Shown piece after piece: positions 1 to 5,293 of a stretch of DNA of 5,293 bases. The notes beneath the pieces were generated by a model. The model made no database searches. It worked only from the letters and a program-made list of their open reading frames with translations, and was not told the DNA's origin. Both the position numbers and the translations under genes were made by a program. The first letter of the stretch is position 1, and the number at the start of each line of letters is the position of its first letter. Origin of the DNA: an uncultured Lachnospiraceae bacterium (GTDB taxonomy: Bacteria; Bacillota; Clostridia; Lachnospirales; Lachnospiraceae); contig OMRN01000232.1 of the NCBI GenBank assembly GCA_900313265.1, positions 1 through 5,293 on the forward strand. The letters are read 5' to 3'.

Positions 1-1
1 A

Positions 2-415
2 AAGGAAGTCGCACCGCAGGATTTCATCAAATACGGTCTGATTCCCGAGTTCATCGGCCGTGTTCCGGTAAGCGTTTCGCTGGAAGGGCTGGATGTCGAT
101 GCATTAATCCGGATTATCAAAGAGCCGAAGAATGCGATGGTAAAACAGTATAAGAAACTCTTCGAACTGGACGGAGTGGTTCTGGAATTCGAAGAAGATG
201 CCATCGAAGAGATTGCCAAAGAAGCTTATGAACGGAAAACCGGAGCAAGAGGAATCCGTTCCATAATGGAGAAAGTCATGATGGATGTCATGTTCGAAAT
301 TCCTTCCGACGATACCATCGAAAAATGCATCATTACGAAAAAGTCGGTACTCGGAGAAGAAAAACCGAAGGTGGAACGTGTAAGCGGCGGAAAGAAGATC
401 CGGAAGAGAGCTTAG
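2..415 (+). CDS. clpX: ATP-dependent Clp protease ATP-binding subunit ClpX, C-terminal part (5' truncated by window)
   Basis: ClpX is a hexameric AAA+ unfoldase that recognises tagged or native substrates, unfolds them and feeds them to the ClpP peptidase in the cytoplasm. Only the last 137 residues are visible, because the frame is open to the window edge. They begin inside the large AAA+ subdomain. The near-invariant LIPEFIGR stretch is at visible residues 13-20; its Arg is the arginine finger in characterised ClpX. It is followed by [11 protein letters not shown], and then by KTGARGIRS, whose GAR Arg (visible residue 83) is the sensor-2 arginine of the small subdomain. The end is a short, basic, poorly conserved tail (KKIRKRA) that stops at TAG 413-415. 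The N-terminal zinc-binding domain and the Walker motifs lie outside the window. lon follows 64 bp downstream on the same strand, which fits the usual Firmicute protease cluster. The last codons and the stop lie inside the first unit of a 13-bp tandem repeat. The identification is firm. Confidence 0.97.
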   Translation, partial: KEVAPQDFIKYGLIPEFIGRVPVSVSLEGLDVDALIRIIKEPKNAMVKQYKKLFELDGVVLEFEEDAIEEIAKEAYERKTGARGIRSIMEKVMMDVMFEIPSDDTIEKCIITKKSVLGEEKPKVERVSGGKKIRKRA

Positions 416-457
416 AAAGAAAGCTAAAATAGAAAGCTGAAAAAGAAAGCTTCGAAA
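406..457 (+). repeat. Imperfect 13-bp tandem repeat, four units, across the clpX stop and the clpX-lon gap
   Basis: Four adjacent 13-bp units are visible: GAGAGCTTAGAAA (406-418), GAAAGCTAAAATA (419-431), GAAAGCTGAAAAA (432-444) and GAAAGCTTCGAAA (445-457). The core GAAAGCT recurs exactly at 419, 432 and 445, and as GAGAGCT at 406. The first unit includes the end of clpX and its TAG stop. Because 13 is not a multiple of 3, the repeat is not a peptide repeat. The array is purine-rich and ends 22 bp before the lon start. Its function is unknown. It may simply be a product of replication slippage, or it may shape the leader of lon. Confidence 0.8.
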
Positions 458-479
458 GAGCATTTACAGAACAATTAAT

Positions 480-2813
480 ATGAATAATGTGAATATTATG
501 AAAAGGCTTCCGCTCATATCCATGCAGGGGATGGTTGTTTTACCCGGTATGGTTGGCCACATCGACTTAAAAGCAGGCGAGGTGGAGGAGGCCTTGATTT
601 CTATCATGAATAAGGGCGGGGAAGTGGCACTGGCCACCATGCGCGAAGGCACGGAGAAGGTAATTGATTTATCTTCTCTTTATCCCGTGGGAGTTCTTGC
701 CGAAATCAAGCAGGAAGTCAAACTTCCGGACGGAAATATCCGTATTCTCATGGAAGGAAAGGACCGCATTCTTTTACGAGACATCAATACCAAAAACAAA
801 GGCCTTCACATGGTCGATGCGGAGATTAAACCGGTCGAGCCGGCATTTTATTCCGCCGACGAAGCGGAAGTAAGAATACGGATGCTTTCGGAATTGTTGG
901 GAGAATATGTCATTTACCAGCCGGGACTTGCCAAGGGCCTGCTGGCACTTGCCAGAAATGTGCGGAATGTCTCGATATTCTTAAATGCTATCATGGCCAA
1001 AATTCCTTTTCAGGCAGGACAGCGTCTTTCTTTTCTGATGCAGGACAGAGAAGATCTTTTATTCGAATGCGTTTACCGGGAATTTAAGAAGGAACTGGAG
1101 ATTGCCAAAGTAAGGGCGGAACTTCAGGATAAATTAAACCGTGAAGTAAGCGAAGCGGCGAATACGCAAAAGAAGGAATTTTTCTTAAAAGAGCAGATGA
1201 AAGCTATCCGAAGGGAACTCGGCGAAGACGAGGAAGAAGACGACGCGGAGATTTTCCGGAAAAGACTCGGTGAACTTCGTGCATCGGATGAAATCAAAGA
1301 AGAAATCGAAAAAGAAATCCGGCGTTTTGAAAGAATGCATTCCGGCTCGGAAGCAGCGGTAAGCTACCAGTATATCGATACGCTTCTTTCATTCCCGTGG
1401 ATGGAGAAATCCGAAGAAAACAAGGATATTCTTCATGCGGAGGAAGTTTTAAACGAAGATCATTACGGACTGAAGGATGTGAAGGAAAGAGTTCTTGAAT
1501 TCCTGGCGGTACGTTCGTTAAACGAAAAGGGAGATACACCGATTCTTTGCCTGGTGGGCCCTCCCGGAACCGGAAAGACGTCCATTGCCAAATCGGTGGC
1601 AAGAGCATTAAACCGTAAATACGAGCGAATCTGCCTGGGCGGCGTAAAGGACGAGGCGGAAATCCGCGGACACAGAAGAACCTATGTCAGTGCACTTCCC
1701 GGACGGGTAGCCAAATCCATTATGCATGCGGGAGTGATTAATCCGCTCATTTTACTCGATGAAGTGGACAAACTCGGAAACGATTATAAGGGGGATCCGT
1801 CGTCCGCTCTTTTGGAAGTACTTGACGGAGAGCAGAATGTGGCCTTCAAGGATCATTATATGGAGCTCCCGATTGATTTATCGGATGTGCTTTTTATTGC
1901 TACGGCCAACAATCCGAATGCCATTCCGGCACCGCTTTTGGACCGTATGGAGATTATCGAGCTTTCCTCGTATCTGGAAACGGAAAAATTCCATATCGGG
2001 AAAGAACATCTTTGGAAAAAACAGCTTGAGGCAAACGGACTGAGTCCGAAGCAGATTACGATTACGGACAGTGCCATTAAAACCATTATTTCGAATTATA
2101 CGAAAGAAGCCGGTGTACGTGCACTGGAGCGGGCATTCGGAAAAATCGACCGCAAGGCCGCAAAGATGATTCTCGGTGGTGAGAAGACGAAAGTATCCGT
2201 CTCTGAGAGAAATCTGGAAGACTTTCTCGGAAAGAAGAAATATTCGAAAGACAAACGGTCCACGAAAGCCAAAGTCGGTATTGCAACAGGCCTTGCCTGG
2301 ACGCAGGTGGGCGGGGAAACGCTTGAAATCGAAGTAGGAATTCTTCCCGGAAAAGGAGAGGTGGATTTTACCGGACAGCTCGGGGATGTGATGAAAGAGT
2401 CCTGCCTTGCCGCATACAGTTATGTTCGTGCGGTTGCCGGTCAGTACAAGGTTTCTCCGGATAAATTCAAGGAAAACGACGTTCATATCCATATTCCCGA
2501 AGGGGCGGTTCCGAAAGACGGACCTTCGGCCGGAATTACAATCGCGACCGCACTTCTTTCCGCCGTTGCGGATATCCCGGTCAAAGGGGATCTGGCCATG
2601 ACGGGAGAGATTACCTTAAGAGGCCGCGTGCTTGAAATCGGCGGGCTTAAGGAAAAAATACTTGCGGCCAAGGAAGCCGGAATGAAGACGGTATTAATTC
2701 CCGAAGGAAATGAGAAAGATATCGAGGAATTCGACAAAGAAATTACCTGCGGCATCGATATCATTCCGGTCGAGAAGATGGACGATGTTCTTAAACAAGC
2801 GCTGATCCGGTAA
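480..2813 (+). CDS. lon: ATP-dependent protease Lon (LonA, endopeptidase La)
   Basis: Lon is a cytoplasmic homohexameric AAA+ protease that degrades misfolded and regulatory proteins. At 777 residues it has the normal LonA length. The LAN substrate-binding domain covers roughly residues 8-205. A charged helical linker follows, containing FFLKEQMKAIRRELGE (234-249). The AAA+ module runs from about 298 to 585, with Walker A GPPGTGKTS (360-368), Walker B LILLDEVDK (423-431), sensor-1 Asn477, a DR arginine finger at Arg489 and sensor-2 Arg547 in GVRALER. The protease domain, from about 590, has PKDGPSAG with the catalytic Ser683 and GGLKEKILAA with the catalytic Lys726. The 43-residue Ser-Lys spacing equals that of E. 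coli Lon. It is therefore expected to be active. The absence of a long N-terminal membrane insertion argues against LonB. The start is uncertain: ATG 480 has no clear Shine-Dalgarno, and ATG 498 (MKRLPLI) is also possible. No other start codon lies between the upstream in-frame stop (TGA 438-440) and 480. The stop TAA ends 29 bp before engB. Confidence 0.98.
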   Translation: MNNVNIMKRLPLISMQGMVVLPGMVGHIDLKAGEVEEALISIMNKGGEVALATMREGTEKVIDLSSLYPVGVLAEIKQEVKLPDGNIRILMEGKDRILLRDINTKNKGLHMVDAEIKPVEPAFYSADEAEVRIRMLSELLGEYVIYQPGLAKGLLALARNVRNVSIFLNAIMAKIPFQAGQRLSFLMQDREDLLFECVYREFKKELEIAKVRAELQDKLNREVSEAANTQKKEFFLKEQMKAIRRELGEDEEEDDAEIFRKRLGELRASDEIKEEIEKEIRRFERMHSGSEAAVSYQYIDTLLSFPWMEKSEENKDILHAEEVLNEDHYGLKDVKERVLEFLAVRSLNEKGDTPILCLVGPPGTGKTSIAKSVARALNRKYERICLGGVKDEAEIRGHRRTYVSALPGRVAKSIMHAGVINPLILLDEVDKLGNDYKGDPSSALLEVLDGEQNVAFKDHYMELPIDLSDVLFIATANNPNAIPAPLLDRMEIIELSSYLETEKFHIGKEHLWKKQLEANGLSPKQITITDSAIKTIISNYTKEAGVRALERAFGKIDRKAAKMILGGEKTKVSVSERNLEDFLGKKKYSKDKRSTKAKVGIATGLAWTQVGGETLEIEVGILPGKGEVDFTGQLGDVMKESCLAAYSYVRAVAGQYKVSPDKFKENDVHIHIPEGAVPKDGPSAGITIATALLSAVADIPVKGDLAMTGEITLRGRVLEIGGLKEKILAAKEAGMKTVLIPEGNEKDIEEFDKEITCGIDIIPVEKMDDVLKQALIR

Positions 2814-2830
2814 TGTATACATTGCCGGAT

Positions 2831-2836
2831 AGGGGG
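2831..2836 (+). promoter_or_regulatory. Ribosome binding site that sets the engB start
   Basis: AGGGGG lies 6 nt before ATG 2843 and can pair with the 16S anti-Shine-Dalgarno sequence with one G-U wobble. The competing in-frame ATG at 2813 overlaps the lon stop (TAATG) but has only CTGATCCGGTA upstream, with no good Shine-Dalgarno. This favours the start at 2843. Confidence 0.7.
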
Positions 2837-2842
2837 GTGGAG

Positions 2843-3427
2843 ATGGTTATTAAGTCGGTAAATCTGGAAACGGTGGTGGGAATTAATTCCGCACTGCCCG
2901 AGAATACGCTCCCGGAATTTGCGTTTGCGGGAAAGAGCAATGTGGGCAAATCATCGCTTATTAATGCGGTAATGAACCGGAAGGCCTATGCAAGGGTCAG
3001 CGGCGAACCGGGAAAAACACAGACGATTAATTATTATAATATCAACGATGCGTTTTATCTGGTGGATTTGCCGGGATACGGCTATGCGAAGGTTTCCCAG
3101 TCCACGAAAGAGAAGTGGGGAAAAATGATCGAGCGTTATTTAAAGCGCTCAAGACAGCTTCGAAAGATTTTTCTGCTCGTGGATATCCGGCATGAGCCGT
3201 CCGCAAACGATAAAATGATGTACGACTGGATAGTGGCAACCTGCTTCGAACCCGTTGTCATTGCCACAAAGGCCGATAAAATCAAGCGCTCCCAGCTGCA
3301 AAAACAGTTAAAAAGTATCAAAGAAGGTCTCGGGATGTCGAAAGAAGGAATTCTGATTCCGTTTTCCGCCGAGACAAAGCAGGGACTGGAAGAAATATAC
3401 GAAATTCTGGAAAATGATTTAAACTAA
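2843..3427 (+). CDS. engB: Ribosome biogenesis GTPase EngB/YsxC (YihA family)
   Basis: This is a small TRAFAC-class GTP-binding protein needed for late assembly of the 50S ribosomal subunit; the family is essential in B. subtilis and E. coli. From ATG 2843 it has 194 residues, about the usual length. Motifs in order are G1 GKSNVGKS (30-37), the switch-I/G2 region PGKTQTINYY (56-65), G3 DLPG (75-78) followed by the YGYAKVS that is typical of this family, G4 TKAD (142-145), and G5 SAETK (175-179). All nucleotide-binding motifs are intact. I prefer ATG 2843 over the in-frame ATG 2813 because it has a well-spaced AGGGGG and because MVIKSVNLETV matches the usual N-terminus; the longer form would add ten residues beginning MYTLPDRG. 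The gene lies 29 bp after lon on the same strand, so co-transcription with lon is likely, and an intrinsic terminator follows directly. Confidence 0.96.
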   Translation: MVIKSVNLETVVGINSALPENTLPEFAFAGKSNVGKSSLINAVMNRKAYARVSGEPGKTQTINYYNINDAFYLVDLPGYGYAKVSQSTKEKWGKMIERYLKRSRQLRKIFLLVDIRHEPSANDKMMYDWIVATCFEPVVIATKADKIKRSQLQKQLKSIKEGLGMSKEGILIPFSAETKQGLEEIYEILENDLN

Positions 3428-3428
3428 G

Positions 3429-3454
3429 CAGACCGCCGAAAGGCGGTCTGTTTT
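3429..3454 (+). terminator. Rho-independent terminator after engB
   Basis: CAGACCGCC (3429-3437) and GGCGGTCTG (3442-3450) form a perfect 9-bp GC-rich stem with a GAAA loop, followed by TTTT (3451-3454) and ATACTTT. It starts 2 bp after the engB stop and should end the clpX-lon-engB transcript. Read on the minus strand the same stem is followed only by a weaker T-containing stretch (CTTAGTTT), so it may also stop some glnS read-through; that second role is inference. Confidence 0.93.
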
Positions 3455-3490
3455 ATACTTTCGGTGTTCTTCTGTTAATCCGTTATTCCG

Positions 3491-3509
3491 ATGATATAAT
3501 AGATATCAT
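3491..3509 (+). promoter_or_regulatory. Possible extended -10 promoter inside an inverted repeat
   Basis: TGATATAAT (3492-3500) is a perfect extended -10 (TGn followed by TATAAT). A -35 is at best weak (TGTTAA at 3473-3478, 16-bp spacer), although extended -10 promoters tolerate that. The same bases form a 7-bp inverted repeat, ATGATAT/ATATCAT, with a 5-nt centre (AATAG). Transcription would run rightward, towards and antisense to the 3' end of glnS. No convincing gene follows, and AT-rich sequence gives such matches by chance, so this is tentative. Confidence 0.3.
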
Positions 3510-3547
3510 TTTGGAGTTTTTTTATCGGCCATGATTTTTCCCTGCTC

Positions 3548-3562
3548 GAATGATAATCATTC
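3548..3562. promoter_or_regulatory. Perfect 15-bp palindrome resembling the core of a Fur box
   Basis: GAATGATAATCATTC is two 7-bp arms around a central A with no mismatch. Its inner 13 bases, AATGATAATCATT, equal the inner 13 of the 19-bp E. coli Fur consensus, while the three outer bases on each side do not match. It lies between convergent genes with no start codon nearby that it would obviously control. It could be a metal-regulator site, a structural hairpin or chance. The palindrome itself is certain; the regulatory role is not. Confidence 0.3.
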
Positions 3563-3567
3563 ATGCG

Positions 3568-3605
3568 GTGACAGGCACCGGGGCATCAAAAGTGACAGGC
3601 ACCGG
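3568..3605. repeat. Two direct copies of GTGACAGGCACCGG, 24-bp period
   Basis: Identical 14-bp copies lie at 3568-3581 and 3592-3605, separated by GGCATCAAAA. With its flanks the first copy can fold as CGGTG-ACAGG-CACCG (5-bp stem, 5-nt loop). The second keeps only the inner GTG/CAC pairing. The second copy ends 8 bp from the glnS stop codon. From memory, and not verified here, GGTGCCTGTCAC-type strings occur as dispersed repeats in many bacterial genomes, sometimes near REP-associated (Y1/IS200-like) transposases. No transposase is present in this window. Confidence 0.75.
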
Positions 3606-3613
3606 ACCTACGG

Positions 3614-5293
3614 TCAGTTCTTGGGCAGTACAAAGGAACTCTTTAAGCTGACAATGCGGTTAAATACCGGAGCGCCTTCCTTCGAGTCTTTATAGTCCAC
3701 ACAGAAGAAACCGTTACGAACAAACTGAAAACTGTCGTAAGCTTTTGCATCGGCAAGAGAAGGCTCCACATAAGCTTCAATGACCTTCTTCGAATTCGGA
3801 TTTAAATTGATTTCGCCGGTTTCCTTATCGTAAACACCTTTTTCTTCGTCGATGATATTTTCGAAAAGTCTTACTTCGACCTGTTTTGCCAAAGGGGCAT
3901 ATACCCAGTGAATGGTTCCTTTTACCTTTCTTGCGTTAAAGCCCGATCCGGACTTGGTTTCGGGATCGTAGGTGCAGTGGACCACGGTAACGTTTCCGTT
4001 TTCGTCTTTTTCGCAACCGGTACAGGTGACAAAGTATGCGTTCATCAGACGAACTTCATTTCCGGGGAAGAGACGGAAGTATTTCTTAATCGGTTCTTCC
4101 ATGAAATCCTCGCGTTCAATCCACAGTTCACGTCCGAACGGAATTTCACGCTCGCCCAAAGCTTCGTTTTCAAGATTGTTCGGAGCGGTGAGCATTTCGG
4201 TCTGACCTTCGGGATAGTTGTCAATCACAAGTTTAACCGGGTCTAAAACCGCCATCATGCGGGGACATTTTAATTTCAGGTCCTCACGGATGCAGTATTC
4301 AAGCATTCCCATATCGGCAACGGACTGTGCTTTGGATACGCCGCACAGTTCCACGAAACGACGGATGGATTCCGGCGTGTAGCCGCGGCGGCGAAGCGCG
4401 GAAACGGAGACCAGTCTCGGATCGTCCCAGCCGTCTGCAATGCCGTCTTCTACAAGTTTCTTAATATATCTTTTTCCGGTAACCACATTGTTTAAATATA
4501 ATTTGGCAAATTCAATCTGCCTGGGAGGGTGGGGATATTCAAGCTCCCTTACGACCCAGTCGTATAAAGGACGGTGGTCTTCGAATTCCAGCGTACAGAT
4601 GGAGTGGGTGATTCCTTCGATGGCATCCTCAATCGGATGGGCAAAATCATACATCGGATAAATGCACCAGGTATCGCCCGTTCTGTGATGCGTCATATGT
4701 GCGACACGATAGATAACCGGGTCACGCATATTCATATTCGGGGAAGCCATATCGATGCGGGCACGAAGAACCCTGGCTCCGTCTGCAACGGAACCGGACT
4801 TCATCTCTTCGAATAACGCAAGATTTTCCTCAATGCTTCTTTTGGAATACGGATCCTCTTTTCCGGGCTCCGTTAAGGTGCCGCGGTATTCACGGATTTC
4901 ATCCGCACTCAGATCGGAAACATAGGCTTTTCCTTTTTTGATGAGTTTTACAGCGGCTTCGTACATCTGGGGAAAATAGTCGGATGCGAAGAAGAGACGG
5001 TCTTCCCAGTTTGCACCGAGCCATTTGATATCCTCAAGCTGTGAATTGACGAACTCGACTTTCTCCTTGGTCGGGTTGGTATCGTCGAAACGCATATTGA
5101 ATTTGCCGCCGTATTTCTCGGCCAGACCGTAATTTAAAAGAATACTCTTTGCATGGCCGATATGAAGATATCCGTTCGGTTCCGGAGGAAAACGAGTATG
5201 TACGGTATCATAGACACCTTCCGCCAGATCCTTGTCAATCTCAATCTCGATAAAATTGCGGGAAACCACTTCCGATTCTTCGGTTTCGTTTAC
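3614..5293 (-). CDS. glnS: Glutamine--tRNA ligase (GlnRS), 5' end probably beyond the right edge
   Basis: This class Ib aminoacyl-tRNA synthetase charges tRNA-Gln with glutamine in the cytoplasm. The frame is open to the window edge, giving 559 visible codons. A GTG at 5269-5267 could start a 551-residue protein, but no good Shine-Dalgarno precedes it and VNETEESE continues upstream, so the true start is probably just outside. Residue numbers below count from that GTG. The Rossmann fold carries [15 protein letters not shown] (28-42) with HIGH at 36-39. [10 protein letters not shown] (60-69) follows, then [20 protein letters not shown] and [14 protein letters not shown] (about 204-238). Those last two read as GlnRS and not GluRS; they include the Tyr and Cys equivalent to E. 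coli Tyr211 and Cys229. WDDPRL (281-286) and [11 protein letters not shown] (293-303) lead into the anticodon-binding beta barrels, which run to the end ([19 protein letters not shown]). The KMSKS-type loop reads VTGKR (263-267) where E. coli has VMSKR. The gene converges on engB. No strong terminator is seen directly after the stop (TGA at 3616-3614). Confidence 0.96.
   Translation of the reverse strand, partial: VNETEESEVVSRNFIEIEIDKDLAEGVYDTVHTRFPPEPNGYLHIGHAKSILLNYGLAEKYGGKFNMRFDDTNPTKEKVEFVNSQLEDIKWLGANWEDRLFFASDYFPQMYEAAVKLIKKGKAYVSDLSADEIREYRGTLTEPGKEDPYSKRSIEENLALFEEMKSGSVADGARVLRARIDMASPNMNMRDPVIYRVAHMTHHRTGDTWCIYPMYDFAHPIEDAIEGITHSICTLEFEDHRPLYDWVVRELEYPHPPRQIEFAKLYLNNVVTGKRYIKKLVEDGIADGWDDPRLVSVSALRRRGYTPESIRRFVELCGVSKAQSVADMGMLEYCIREDLKLKCPRMMAVLDPVKLVIDNYPEGQTEMLTAPNNLENEALGEREIPFGRELWIEREDFMEEPIKKYFRLFPGNEVRLMNAYFVTCTGCEKDENGNVTVVHCTYDPETKSGSGFNARKVKGTIHWVYAPLAKQVEVRLFENIIDEEKGVYDKETGEINLNPNSKKVIEAYVEPSLADAKAYDSFQFVRNGFFCVDYKDSKEGAPVFNRIVSLKSSFVLPKN

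Noticed and set aside
105..116. 12-bp perfect palindrome TAATCCGGATTA in clpX
   Set aside because: It encodes conserved clpX residues (LIRI), has no flanking regulatory context and is short enough to arise by chance.
1878..2492. 204-codon open frame on the minus strand inside lon
   Set aside because: It lies wholly antisense to the conserved ATPase and protease domains of lon and has low-quality, Phe/Arg-rich content. It is a shadow frame.
480..2813. Possibility of LonB or an inactive Lon-like protein
   Set aside because: The full LAN domain is present, Walker A/B and both sensors are intact, and the Ser-Lys dyad has standard spacing, all of which fit an active LonA.
2813..2842. Longer engB beginning at ATG 2813, overlapping the lon stop as TAATG
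   Set aside because: There is no good ribosome binding site before 2813, while AGGGGG is well placed for ATG 2843. The extra ten residues also do not resemble known EngB N-termini.
3531..3695. 54-codon open frame on the plus strand (starts MIFPCSND) downstream of TATAAT and a GGAG at 3513-3516
   Set aside because: The GGAG is 14 nt from the ATG, which is too far. The frame runs through the two non-coding direct repeats and then antisense across the end of glnS, with no recognisable protein content.
3614..5293. Possibility that the synthetase is GluRS or a dual-specificity enzyme
   Set aside because: The [20 protein letters not shown] and [11 protein letters not shown] blocks and the two beta-barrel C-terminal domains are those of GlnRS. 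Bacterial GluRS has an alpha-helical anticodon-binding domain.

Overview
This window is most consistent with a low- to mid-GC member of the Clostridia, probably a Lachnospiraceae-like Firmicute. The reasons are the gene order clpX - lon - engB (ysxC) on one strand, AGGAGG-type ribosome binding, protein sequences that read like clostridial homologues, and a glutaminyl-tRNA synthetase. Many Bacilli lack that enzyme, while many Clostridia have it. The lineage is inferred from gene order and remembered family sequences, not from a search.

Layout. Positions 1-415 (+) hold the last 137 codons of clpX, cut by the window edge. A 64-bp gap (416-479) follows; most of it, together with the last codons of clpX, is an imperfect 13-bp tandem repeat. 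Positions 480-2813 (+) encode a complete LonA protease with all ATPase and Ser-Lys protease residues in place. engB/ysxC follows at 2843-3427 (+), with a clear ribosome binding site between it and lon. A strong intrinsic terminator (3429-3454) closes this run. Positions 3455-3613 are non-coding and lie between convergent genes. They hold a promoter-like extended -10 inside an inverted repeat, a perfect 15-bp palindrome that resembles the core of a Fur box, and two direct copies of GTGACAGGCACCGG 24 bp apart. Positions 3614-5293 (-) encode glnS, whose 5' end probably lies just beyond the right edge.

How the genes fit together. ClpX is the unfoldase partner of ClpP, and Lon is a single-chain ATP-dependent protease, so the left part is a protein quality-control block. 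EngB is a GTPase for 50S ribosomal subunit assembly that commonly sits downstream of lon in Firmicutes. GlnRS charges tRNA-Gln and belongs to a separate, convergent transcription unit.

The genes are ordinary housekeeping genes, and I see no convincing new multi-gene system. The parts worth a second look are the clpX-lon tandem repeat, the small elements between engB and glnS, and the altered KMSKS-type loop in GlnRS.
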